Shown here: in pieces, positions 21,751 through 33,800 of the stretch
How positions within the stretch are numbered: the first letter of the stretch is position 1
Layout: the number at the start of each line of letters is the position of its first letter
Assembly (NCBI GenBank): GCA_900095095.1
Contig: FMBT01000314.1
Location: 248,001-312,000 of the forward strand
DNA from: Fragilariopsis cylindrus CCMP1102
Taxonomy: Eukaryota; Bacillariophyta; Bacillariophyceae; Bacillariales; Bacillariaceae
DNA length: 64,000 nucleotides
Direction of reading: 5' to 3'
Program-made: the position numbers and the translations under genes
Notes under the pieces: model-generated
The model's database searches: none
The model's input: only the letters and a program-made list of their open reading frames with translations
Told to the model about the DNA's origin: nothing

Positions 21751-24101
21751 GTAGTCGAAATACACTGATATTGTAATAAAGTGTCGCCTTATAACTTCCT
21801 ATTAACTTACTAGTCCTCACAAATTTCTTATTAACTTACTAGTCCTCACAGATCAATTGAATGAAAAAGGTAGCTTCAAAAAAGAAGAATTGAGTGACGT
21901 GCCAAAATCAATCAATCTGTGGTTTGATCGCGATCTCATTCTTCCTACAAAGTTCCTTCTATTTTTTGTTCAGTTCTCTTCTTCTATGTAAGATATACTT
22001 TTATTTAATACTCTACATCTTTAATTTGATTGAGAACAGTATCTGATTCTTATGTAGGACTACATTACATACGACGCGTAACATCTATCCTTTCACAGGG
22101 ATTTTGATGACACAATAGCCATCTTTATACTCTACATCGTAAATTGATTGAGCGACACGTATTTTCAATACTCACACAGAAGATGTATATATAATAATAT
22201 ATTACTGTCACGTGAACCTTCATAGGACCTATATCAATTCTTGTAGTTCCTACGTCGACATCTTCTTCTACTGTATAATTGATAATGAATAGAGTTATTT
22301 AATAATATCAATTGAAAGTAATTGTTGTCGCCGCATTTTTACAATATTGGGAATGGGACATGCATAATTACAATATTGTGTATGGGACATGCATTGGTAC
22401 GTGCGCGCCGTTATGTTTTTTCTTGTACGCGACGCCTTCGCTCGCTCAAGCATAATTCTCCTCGCATACCGTACTACGGCCGTCACGCCTTCACGCATTC
22501 ACTCACGACTAAATCGAGCGAAGAGTGTGAATTTTATTTAACGCTCGCATACTTGACGCTTCTCTTCCATCACGACTACTGTAGTTGCGACGACACACGA
22601 GTTTTGCGCGTTAAAACAAGTAACAGAAGGCCCTGGGTCTTCACACATACTTTAATTTGGTGCCTTCTATTTTCTTCGCCTCTATTGTACAGTACTAGTA
22701 TTTATGCTTTCCTATTTCAAGTCACTACTTGAATATCTTTGCCAATCGCTCCTATGTACTACTGTATACAGAGTACTCATAGGAACATATGTAGGTCACA
22801 TAGCTAGACATAGTGCCTCCAGCACATGTCATGTATACTGTAGGTGGTGCAGATTCTCCAGTGCAAGACTCCAGGCGACATGCAGCTGAAGAACAATCAC
22901 AGTTCATCCATCTACCAAAACCATGCATGAAGATCGCGCCGTACCAATGAAGCATACTAGTAGAATACTACATAATTAAGATATGAAGAGTGAGATAGTA
23001 CCCTTAAGGTACATGAAGATCGGGCAAAGTAGATCAAGAGGAAGGATTGGGAAATCAGTCATTCCATTGTGTCTTCTGATGTCTGTTTCAATGGACGGCG
23101 GAACCTATCAGCTAGTCTAGGTAATAAGATCCTAACTTCGGATTTTACTTTTTGGTTAGTCCTCAAGAGAGCGACAATGTTATTTGCTTTATTTATATCT
23201 AGTTGATTCCTTCCAATATTTGAAACTGGGTTTAATAGATAAATATAAGCAATAATGCATGCAATTGATGTGTAGTAGTTAGTAGAAGTATGCTGTGCAT
23301 TTTCAACTTCAAGCCTTGCATTGCTAACAGATGACACAGTTATGATTAACATAACATTGTCCAGCCCAGCATGACATTGACAACATAAAAGTCATCATGT
23401 CATTATTTATAGATAATGACAGTGTTCAAATGAGGCAGCACAGGCTTCCCCTAGCCTTTTACACAAGAAAGACCAACCTGTTGTTTGCACACTTAAAGGT
23501 GCTTGATGTACTACCAATCAATGGTATAGAGAGAAAATACAATGTGACTCTCCCGGTTTGGTTCCTTATAACCAAAATGAAGAGGATTGTTGGCAATGTC
23601 ACTACATACTTACACCACACATCAATACATAACGAACATGTAAAGGGGGGTTATGTATCGATGTTATTCTGAATTTCCATTATGTATGTACATATGTCAT
23701 ACATGATGTGCGTACAGCACATACTATTATTATGTACTAGTCTGTGTTCGGGGAGGGTTCATTTTGGGACACTTTAGGGGTATATTATTAAAAAATTCCA
23801 CAATCAAATTTTACATGGCACATTTTTACCCGTTGACGCGTTGACACACATAATACTAGCGCACTATTATTGACAGTAACTTACAAGATCCATTCTTCAT
23901 TAATCTATAAAACAAAGCACGACAGCCAAACAGAGACAAATACTGTACGAGACCAAAGCGACCGTCGATCCATAAACAAGCAACCGTTTTAGTGAACTTG
24001 CGCTTCATTAAGTACATCTGTATTCTGTTTTTTTTGGTCTATCATCATCCCTTTTGATTCCAGAGAGAAAGAGAGAAAGAGAAAGATAGAAAATTGAAAT
24101 A

Positions 24102-27100
24102 ATGATGAATTTGAACGACAGAAGCAACATCAACGGGACTGATTATTTTGTTACGTCATCGTCTTCGTCGTCTTCGTCGTTGTTGTCGTCATCAACGACG
24201 ACGACCACGACACCACCAGAGGTAGAAGCATTAGTTGCAGCTACAGCTACAGCTACAGCGGACAATAATAGTAACCACTCAAATTCAAATACAAATACAA
24301 ATAATAATTCAAATACAAATAATTTTAGAATAATACCAGAAATTTTGATACCTGGTCCATTTGTTGTATTACAAGGTAATATTGGTGATGGTATATCCAA
24401 TACTATTGATGGTTTACCATATCCTATATTGACCAATAGATTATCCTCTACTAGTAATAGATCAGCTACAGGAAGAGGAAGACAACGACGGAATAACCAA
24501 CAGCAACGATCATCACAACGACAACAACAACGATCATCATCATCATCACAAAGAGAAGAAGAAGAAGAGAGACGACGAGATAATGACAGTACAAGTAGTT
24601 ATCATCATGTACCACGTACAACAGCTGCAACTGTTGCTGCTGGTTCATTATTTGCTACTGTAGCCACAACACCTACAACTTCAGAGTATGTTGTTGTTGT
24701 TGTGAACGAGGATGGTGACAACCACTACCACGATCGACGACAACAACAACAAGAGCATGATGTTGACATTACAACACATAGTAGTAGTGACAATGCTAAT
24801 AACGCGACGACGACGAGGCAACAAGAGGAACTACAGCAGCAAACAGAAGATGAGCAGCAGCAGCAGCAAGATCGCATATCAATCGAAATATGGAACAATA
24901 CAAGACGACGTATAGAATTACAACAGCGTAGAGATTGGACAGAGTCATTACAACAAAATGTTCCGAACTATCTTTTAGAGAATCATATAATGATGAAAAA
25001 TACAAATACAAATTCAAATTCAAATTCAAATAATAATAATACTTGGTGGGAAAAGAATGGTAAAGTTGTGGTGTTGAGAGAATTACCAACGAAATTAAGA
25101 GGAGGTGGTCGTCGTAGTGATGACGACAACAATTGGAATGAATCTGTATTTGGCAGATCGGCAGGCACAGTCCATATACCAAGTATCATAGGATTGTTAT
25201 GTCCAGGATCCACAATATATGCATTAGATTTAATTGAATTAAATTCAAATACGTTACTGCCTATTGATATTGATATTGATATCGAACAACAACAAACACC
25301 AACGAGACACCAGCATGGTCGAATTGGTATAATACAAATGATAAAATTGGAAACGAAAGAAGGTCGTATTGGTTATAGTCCAATAAATTTAGATGGTTAT
25401 CCATTATTATCACCAGGTCTACCAAATCAATATAATATGCAACTATTGTCAGATAATTGGATATGGAGAGTTACCTGTCCTAGTGGTGCCTATTTACGTG
25501 ATGGATTAGATTTAAATACCAATCATATATATACATTACCATATGGATCATTAATATCGGTATCGAAACGTTGTATTAATAATCAAGGTTTATCTAGAAT
25601 AAAAACAACTGCTCTAATACCAGGCGATGGCGATGATAACAATGAAGTAATCCATGGATGGTGTTCAGAATTATTAAATCCATTAAGTGGACAACGAGGT
25701 ATTATTGCACAACCATTACCATATTGTATACCAGCTACATATAGAGTCACGTTACCTATTGGGTAAGTTCTTATGTCTATTCTATTCTTTTCATGTTAGT
25801 GTTATTCTATGTTATGCGTTGTACACTATTTTCTATTTTCTATTGAATTGCATTGAATTGAATTGAATTGAATTGAATTGAATTGAATGCGACTCTCTCT
25901 CTACCAGTAATGCAATTTTGGACGACGACAAACAGAAAGAAAAAAAAATCCATCGCTTTTCTCGAGCCCGTATTAACAGTGGCAGGCACAGGTCTCCTGC
26001 GCTCCGCTCACGACTACAGTCCTTGGCCAAAGAGACTACCCACCCACCCATCATCTTTTACTACCGCTACAGTACATAAATCAATTAGGCTACTGTTTGT
26101 ATGGAAATGAACGAAACCCCACACTTTACGTTACGTTACGTTACGTCAGCCTCTTCATTCACCCCACATCGCATTCACATTGGAATAAATAACCCACTCA
26201 CGTCACCCCAACCTTTGTCATCACTGATCCTTTTGTTTCCCTTCCTTCCTTCGTCCCTCCTCCTCCCATCTTTTTTTTCAATTGATTCGATTCGTATTAT
26301 AGGGCTGTTATACGTAAGGATATTGAATTATCAAGTCCAAAAATTGGTATTGCTGAATATGGTACATTAATTAAAGTATGTAAAAGAGCTTTTAGTGAAC
26401 ATCCTATACAAAATTGTATTGAACGATTACAACTTGTTGGTAACGGTGGTTGGATATCTATAAGATTAAATAGATTACCACCAGATGATGATTTAATTGT
26501 CGAATATGTTAACACTGATACTACTTTCGATCCTGATTCACCTGGTATATATCATTTAAATGAACAAAGACGTCAACGTCAAGTAGTAGAATCTGAATCT
26601 GATATACAACGACGACAACAACAACAACGCCGTGAACTCGTCGGAAGAGGAAGAGAAACAACGAATAATACAGATGATTTATCATCGGTAGATGAAAATT
26701 ACGAAAATTATAATGATAATGGTAGTAATGATGAATTTTCATCTACTGAACTTGATGATGATTATGATCTTGACAATAGCAACAACCATGATAACAACAA
26801 TAACCATAATAGGATATCATATTGTGTTGTTTGTTTAACATCAGAATGTAATGCAACAATTGTGCACGGTGAAACTGGTCATGTTGTTTGTTGTTTAATT
26901 TGTGCACGTATATTAAAAGCAAGAGGTGATAATTGTCCAGGTACGTGTAGTGCTTTTGGCGTATTGCGTATGGCATAGTTACATGTACATTTCGCACAGT
27001 TCGTGTGTTCTATATAGATACAATTCATTTTATCTACCTTACAACTCTCTTTCCTATCTTTATTCTTATATTCTTTCTCTGCTACTTCTTTCTATCTTTT

Positions 27101-27154
27101 TTTATAGTTTGTAGATTAAATATTGATTTGGTTATACAGCACTTTTATGCGTAG
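24102..27154 (+). CDS. Three-exon RING-type E3 ubiquitin ligase with MDM2-like C-terminus
   Basis: Exons are 24102..25762, 26303..26940 and 27108..27154, all with GT-AG borders and in one frame. The N-terminal third is low complexity. A folded part begins near KNGKVVVLRELPTK. It holds two or three related beta-rich segments that look SH3-like, each starting WRVTCPSGAYLR or YRVTLPIGAVIR and ending in a GW-[CI]-S sequence. The C-terminus is a RING: CVVC, then IVHGETGH, VCCLICA, and CPVC split by intron 2, followed by the tail NIDLVIQHFYA. The H-G-x-T-G-H motif and the aromatic tail directly after the last cysteines are the marks of the MDM2 type of RING, where the tail helps dimerise and activate the E2. 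The likely role is ubiquitin transfer; the substrate is unknown. The final 14 residues rest on a 47-nt exon. Confidence 0.82.
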
Positions 27155-27580
27155 AAAAATAAATGCAAAAGATCCGTACAACAATATCAAAGTTGTACGA
27201 GAAGAGTGAGAAAACGCCCCAAATTATCGCGCGCGATAAAATATAATAGTTTTTACAGTGAAAATTTCAACCCACTACTACTAATACTACTGCAAGCAAA
27301 TGGTCAATCAAAACTACCTACTATGCCTACTGTACTAGCTAGATTGCAATTATTTTTTTACGTACTATTAGTTATAGGAGTTAAGAGTATGAGTTACAGT
27401 ACTTGAATATCCTCGAAAAATGTTATAGAGAGATACTGTGTATATAATTTTGGTTGTTCTTTTTCAAAGTAGAATATTATCCACTTATTTATATAGAAAG
27501 GGATCATATTATAGTTAATGGAGCGGCGGTAACTATAGGTCCTTCAAATTTTCCGACCGAGATTAATGACCAATTGGTAG
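27155..27580. other. Convergent 3' region, no gene seen
   Basis: The stretch holds the 3' UTRs of the RING gene (+) and the leucine-rich gene (-). Nothing else is recognised. Confidence 0.5.
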
Positions 27581-29725
27581 TTAGTTCAGATCCTTGCGTT
27601 TTCTGGAGATAATTTGATGTGATGGCGTTGGTACCTTCATCTTTCCTAGTTGTAGTATATGTTGAAAAAGAGGACCACTCCGAACCAAATTGTGGATGCC
27701 TGTAGCATTTCTTTCGTCCATAATAAATTCAGAATCTTTGTGAATCTGCGTACCACAAATATGCGATATATTCTTTGCAAAGGTACTTTTTGACTGCTCA
27801 CACACACGTTCCAATATCATTGGCCAATAACTCAATGGTATTGGTTCATCGCATTGAGAAGAACCGTCCACAAGGGCTCCCCCACCATGATTAATTCTCA
27901 ATCTTGATTCCACTTCTTCATTGAGACGATAGTTACCTATGTTGTAAAGGTATCTGAAGGAACTTAGAATTGATAACATCGCTTGTGTTTCTTCGGGATC
28001 TTCTATTAGCTCGTCTACTGCCAAATTCCCAATCGTGTCACGCATGTCATGTAGAAGAATTTGTTTTTCTTTGGGATAGGTTGTCATTTTCAATCTTAAC
28101 AAACCTTCCAACAATCCTTGAATCGTACGAAGCTGAATATTTGACGTATTGATGAGTTTGAGTCGTTGTGCGACTTTCTTTAAACTATTCGCACCCATGA
28201 ACCCGTCTTCATTAAAAATAGTATTACTATTCAATCGACAGAAAGAGCCACCACGGGTGTCGAGGTGTCTGACATTCGGAAATTTAGGTATAATATCGAT
28301 TAGAATAGTTTCGATAATATCGACGTTATCAAACTCTGTGCTGATTTCTAAGATCCGAAGACTCTGGTTGAATACACAATCGTCACGCTGAAGAGCAGTG
28401 TAGATACATTTTTGATTGTCGCTTTCCCCAAATGTGTTATCGCTGTAGTAGTTATCGCTGTAGTATAACTCCTCTAATACTGGCAACGAACGGACAATCC
28501 ACTTATCAAAATTAAAATAATGATTCGGATCATTCCTGAATAGCATTCCTCTCATCGCAAAACTTCTTAGGGACTTAAACTGAATTGAGTCGAGAACATC
28601 AAAGAGCTCACAATTTGACAGGTCTAAATCCGTTAGGTTTGGCAATATAGCAAGTTGCTCGAGCGGAAATGACACGATATGATGCAAGTTGATTTTCGTC
28701 AAGTTTATAAGACTCTGAATATTATCAGATAACACCCATACACGATCTCTTTCCATACAAATGTCAAGAGCGGTAGTTTCGTCAATGTTGTATTCCCTAT
28801 CAATCTTATTGTATTTACCGCAACCACCTACACCTACATCTTCATCCGCTTCATTGAAAGCTAACAAGGTGACGATTATATTTTGATTATCATTCACAGT
28901 AGCTTCATGATCAGAAGATGACGCAACGACGGTTCCAAGAGTACTGGGCTCACCGTTGCTTCCGAATTCAAAACGACAGAAACAATGACGCGTATCGATG
29001 TGTCTCAGATTCGGAAATATAGGTACAATATCCCCTACAATAATCTCGGCAACGTTGTGATTCTGAAACATTCGCCAATCACTGACTTTTAAGATCTGAA
29101 GACTCTGGTTGAATACACAGTCATCAGACTGAAGAGTAGTGCAAATACCTGCGCGATCCTCGTCAGGATAAGGATTAGGTCCATCGGGTCTTGCAGAATC
29201 GCCGAAGTGCAACTCCTCCAATACTGGTAGAGAACGGACTATCCAATTATTAAAATTGGAATCGTGAGGACCCCTACCTGACATTGTGAATCGTTTCAGG
29301 GACGTTAACTGATGATCGGAGTTTGGTGCTGCAAATTTATTACAATCTTCACACTGTAGAACAGTTAAGTTTGGTAGTCGGCTTAATGCTTCTGCTGGAA
29401 AGAGTACGAGTCCCTTAAATTTAATTTCCATCAAATTTGTAAGACTAGAAAGACCAGATAGACTAGAAAGACCAGAAAGACAAAAGTAAATACTTCCACG
29501 AAGTTCAAGCTTAGTAGTTTCATCAATGTTATATTTTCTATCAGTATAAGATGGGTCACGACCAGGAGCACTTTCATACATTGTTAATGTGACAATTCGG
29601 TTTTCGTTGTCTTGATTACGAGTATTCATCATGGCTGTTATCGACGAGAAGATGAGATTACGAAAAATGCATATTAGGAATAAGTATATCATCGTGTACT
29701 GTAAATACCAATTTGTATCATTCAT
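27581..29725 (-). CDS. Internally duplicated leucine-rich repeat protein
   Basis: The protein has 714 residues from 29725. A start at the MMNTRNQ methionines (29632) would remove a hydrophobic N-terminus (MIYLFLICIF) and is equally possible. The body is two homologous halves, about residues 60-260 and 305-490. Each opens with Y-N-I-D-E-T-T, passes through irregular leucine-rich segments (LSRLPNLTVL; LAILPNLTDLDLS), then NWIVRSLPVLEEL or KWIVRSLPVLEEL, DDCVFNQSL, and FPN[LV]RH[IL]DTR. The C-terminal 220 residues contain PLSYWPMILERV and HNLVRSGPLFQ, a tail I associate with expanded diatom LRR and ankyrin-like families. The leucine-rich halves suggest protein-protein binding. No catalytic motif is seen. 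Confidence 0.75.
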   Translation of the reverse strand: MNDTNWYLQYTMIYLFLICIFRNLIFSSITAMMNTRNQDNENRIVTLTMYESAPGRDPSYTDRKYNIDETTKLELRGSIYFCLSGLSSLSGLSSLTNLMEIKFKGLVLFPAEALSRLPNLTVLQCEDCNKFAAPNSDHQLTSLKRFTMSGRGPHDSNFNNWIVRSLPVLEELHFGDSARPDGPNPYPDEDRAGICTTLQSDDCVFNQSLQILKVSDWRMFQNHNVAEIIVGDIVPIFPNLRHIDTRHCFCRFEFGSNGEPSTLGTVVASSSDHEATVNDNQNIIVTLLAFNEADEDVGVGGCGKYNKIDREYNIDETTALDICMERDRVWVLSDNIQSLINLTKINLHHIVSFPLEQLAILPNLTDLDLSNCELFDVLDSIQFKSLRSFAMRGMLFRNDPNHYFNFDKWIVRSLPVLEELYYSDNYYSDNTFGESDNQKCIYTALQRDDCVFNQSLRILEISTEFDNVDIIETILIDIIPKFPNVRHLDTRGGSFCRLNSNTIFNEDGFMGANSLKKVAQRLKLINTSNIQLRTIQGLLEGLLRLKMTTYPKEKQILLHDMRDTIGNLAVDELIEDPEETQAMLSILSSFRYLYNIGNYRLNEEVESRLRINHGGGALVDGSSQCDEPIPLSYWPMILERVCEQSKSTFAKNISHICGTQIHKDSEFIMDERNATGIHNLVRSGPLFQHILQLGKMKVPTPSHQIISRKRKDLN

Positions 29726-30885
29726 TCATTTCGATTTAAATTCATTTACCACAACAACAACAACAACAACAATAACAACAACAACAAAATCACATTAATT
29801 TCCGAAACATACCTATAGTCTTGTTTTTGTAGATTTGATCGGCGTTGTGGCAAGATGAACAAACTATAATATAACACAATTTAGTATAATATAGTAAAAT
29901 TGTGGGAGAATGAAGGAAAGAAAACCAACACAGCATCAAAATTGAAATTGAAACTAAGAGAAAAATTTCTAATGTGCATTCATCGTTTCTTTGCATCTCT
30001 CTCGCTTTCTCTCACGCCCGCTTCTGCTGCGTAGCTAGCTAAAGGTTGATTAATCGTGGGCAGCCAGCTCCGATATCCTACTATAATAGTGAATGTTGGG
30101 CCTGTCCACGATCCATATCTCTCTTTGAAAAAACAGTACAGTACGGTACAGTAAATGAATATAAGAGAAACGGGAACAGAAAAAAATAAGGCAGCAACGC
30201 AACAGACAATACATACATGATAGGAGCACTTTTTCCATCGTGGGCGTTCCTTTGGTTGGAGAGGTATGCATTTAAAATATTTTGGTTTTGTTTTTCCTTT
30301 TTTTTCTTCGCGAAAATTCTCGTGAAATGAATGAGTACTGTATGTGAATGAATGAATCCATCGAATCCCGAATGAGTGAATCCTCTGATTAGTCAGCATT
30401 CGTGATTTGATTTAATTTGATTAACTCGATTCATTCATTCGACTAATACTTGCTTTGACTTTTTGCTTTCTTTTATTTGAATTTTTCATCTTGTTATCCA
30501 CGTCTGGAATAGAAACATCATCTGCTATCCACGTTTGGAATAGAAACATCACGCATTGACTTGCCTTCCAAACACACGATGGCCATCAGTTCTTGAGGCA
30601 AGAACAACAAGAAGTTTGGAAGTATATGAGATTATACTACACAAAAGATCCTCCATTGAAAGAAGTCGATTCGATTGATTGATTCTTCGACATTCAAACA
30701 ATCGATCCACCTTCACTCGCACTTCAAAACAGTTCAATATTGACGACACAGCTAGCTGTCCATCAGAATAAGAAGTTATAGTCATTCACAGTTGATTGCT
30801 TGCTTTAGATAGATTTGGGGGCTGACACTGACTTGCGGAGAAAAAAGAAATCTAAAGGCAACAAAAGACACAAACGAATACAAAT
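29726..30885. other. Divergent intergenic region with a short tandem duplication
   Basis: A 31-bp unit (CCACGT[CT]TGGAATAGAAACA) is repeated twice at 30495-30551. A CAA/AAC trinucleotide run lies at 29751-29788 just before the start of the leucine-rich gene. No gene is recognised in the short open frames. Confidence 0.5.
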
Positions 30886-33800
30886 ATGATTTTCTTTTCT
30901 TCATCGTATCTTATACTTCCTTTGCTATCAGCATTGCTGTCAATGGGTGGAAAACGTAACAGAAATCCCAATAAGAATCAAAAGCAACAACAACAAAAAG
31001 CACACTGTTTAAAATCTGGTACACATCATATGGATCTATATCGACAAATTGGTAGTGCCTCTACAAGTGGAAGTGAATCATCAAATGCATCATTATCCTC
31101 TGCCATCTGGATTGATATGGAAAATGTCCGTGGCAAATCTGGTTTTTTATTAAGTCATCAAGATGTTTTAGATAAAACAGAATTATGGTTGAATCATTTT
31201 CAATTACAAAATAAAGTGATTGTAGTTATTGATCATGGTGGTGATCGAGGATCACAACCCTCTGCCTACTACCTGGAAGACAAGAAGTTTGCAATTGTTT
31301 TTAGTGGGAATGCCTGTAAGGCCGATGATATAATAGCCAAAGGTATTGGTGATGACACGTGTTTTACCTTCTTCAATAACAATAATGATTCTGATAACAA
31401 CAACAACAGTAATAGTAGAGGAAAAACGATTGTAGTGACAGCGGATGTGGAATTAATATCACGTTGTCGACGTGCTGTAAAGAATGAATATCATTTTATT
31501 AATCCACAAACCTTCTTAGATGATTTAGAATTTGTCGTGCAACAAGAATACCAGAAGAAACCAAAACCAGTTGTAGTAGACGAGGAGGAGGATGAAATCA
31601 AAAAGAAGAATGAGCATGAAGAAGAGTCGTTTAGATTGACAGTAGAGGAAAAATTAAAATTAGAGTCATTGGATATAGAAATTAAATTACGTGGACAATT
31701 ATTGGATGCCGAAATTCAATTAGGTGATCGACGAAAAAGAAAAACGAATAATAAACGTAAAAAATTAGATTCAAGAGTACAATCATTACGACGAAAATTA
31801 GCACTGAGAGGACCATCGATGTTAGATCAATTGACAACACCAAATTCAGATAATGATAATGATAACAATAACAATGGAGAGAATAGTTATGTCGAGGGTA
31901 TACCACGTGATCAACAAGATATTTTACTCGCTAAATGGAAAGAAGTACAAAATAATCCATCCAAACGGAATAGAAAAGAACAAACAGGTGATCGTATCAT
32001 ATATGCCGAACGATTACGTCGAGAATTAGAAGATAATATACATGCAATATCCACACAAATAGAACATGATACTACTGACGATAGTAATACTATGAGGATT
32101 TTACCATCCTCAAAAGCATTTGTCAATCATATTCATGGTTATCAAAATCCATATCCATCTGGTAGCAGTAGCAATGCTTTGTCGACAACAGCCAAATCGT
32201 TCTATGGCACTACTTCTGCTACAACTACTGCTGCCGTAGCCGATGTTAATGTTGATATCGATATCGATATCGATATCGATGATACTACTGTTATTACTCC
32301 CAAACTATCAACAGAAGAACTATTGAAATTACGGAATGATGAACGAGTAGAACGAACGGAAGGATTGGAAGAAGAAGAAGAAGTACTAATACATCCGCCT
32401 GAATATATTGATATTGTTGTTATTAGTGATACACATGGATTTGAAGACCAGCTGGGTGATAAGTTACCCGATGGTGATGTTCTTTTGCATCTTGGTGACT
32501 TTGCATTAGATAATAGTTCGAAACAGGCTGAATATCGATCCTTACTAAAATTTGATCATTGGTTAGCAAAACAAACTCATATACCCTATAAAATTGTAAT
32601 TCGAGGCAATCATGATCCAATACGGTATGATTTTACCACCTCCAAAGCAATGTATATCACATCCCCGAAAACATTAACTATATATGGAAATTTTGATTTT
32701 ACATTCATTCCATATGGGAATGCACGTAAATTATCCGAATCTGGTGTATTGAAGGGTCATCAACAAAAATCGAAATCATTATCATCACCCACCTCTGGTG
32801 GCAATGATACATCAAGTTTAATTATTGCATCGCATATACCACCCTATAAGATATTAGATAAAACATATACCGGAAAACATGTTGGATCGTCATTTTTAAA
32901 TAATTCTATACGTCGTTTATCGATACCACCCAAATTATGGTTCGTGGGACATATCCATGAAGGACGGGGTATCACCAAACGTAAATTTGGTTCTTCTGCT
33001 AAAAACAAATATGAGGAAACAGTGATCATTAATGCTGCAAATGCTAATTTAGGTATGGCAACCCATTTAGAAAATGGTCCAGTGGTGGTACGAGTATTTC
33101 ATAATAATAAAAAAGATAATGATGTTGATAATGATAGTCCTAATATTGAAATATTAAAAATGGACGATAGAACTATTAATCAAAGATTATTTTCTAACAA
33201 TAGTAATAATGAAGGTTCATTCTTTGGTCGTATAAATAATAACAATGGACAACAACAACATCAACAACCAGTTGCAGGAGGTGGTAATGATTACTATGAT
33301 GATGATAGTAATGATGATGATAATGCTAGCATCGTCAATACAAATAAGTTATTAATGTCAGTGGATCTTGGATTAAAATCTGGTATCAGTTTATTTTCAA
33401 ATACTGGTTTACTATTACGATATGAACAATTTGATTTTTTAAATCGTAAAAAGTTACAGGATGATATTATTGATATACTGTATAAATGGGAAAATGAGGT
33501 AGTAGTACAAGAAGTTCAAAGTAGTAGTAGTGTACTTGTTGGTGAAGTTGGTGTAGATGATAAGGAGGAGCAGGAGAAGGACGACGATGAGGAGTCATCC
33601 ACCAAAAAATGGAAAATTACTCATATTGCTATTGAAGGTGGTGATGTAGAATTATTAGATATATGGTCCAATGCTGCAGCACCAAATAATTATTCTATAT
33701 TAAGAGTATCACCAGAAGAATGGCGTTCGGAATTACTAACAACTAAAGAATGTTCCAATGGAAAGAGTGCCAAAGAAGCATCACGATTAATTGCACGTCA

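Larger units (their letters stand above)
20871..24101. other. Long divergent intergenic region, repeats but no gene seen
   Basis: It separates a - strand zinc-finger gene from a + strand RING gene, so both promoters are here. It holds a TC-rich tandem duplication (21049-21750) and a G20 run. The short frames at 22322-22732, 23059-23352 and 23397-23672 have no motif I recognise. A purine-rich AGAGAGAAAGAG tract precedes the RING gene start. Confidence 0.5.

Noticed and set aside
22322-22732. 136-codon + strand frame
   Set aside because: Composition looks like random AT-rich DNA and no domain is seen.
23059-23672. Two frames of about 90 codons each (- and +)
   Set aside because: I considered transposon remnants but found no integrase, reverse transcriptase or transposase motif.
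24796-25182. Long - strand frames opposite the RING gene
   Set aside because: They are shadows of trinucleotide-rich coding sequence on the + strand and have no motifs of their own.
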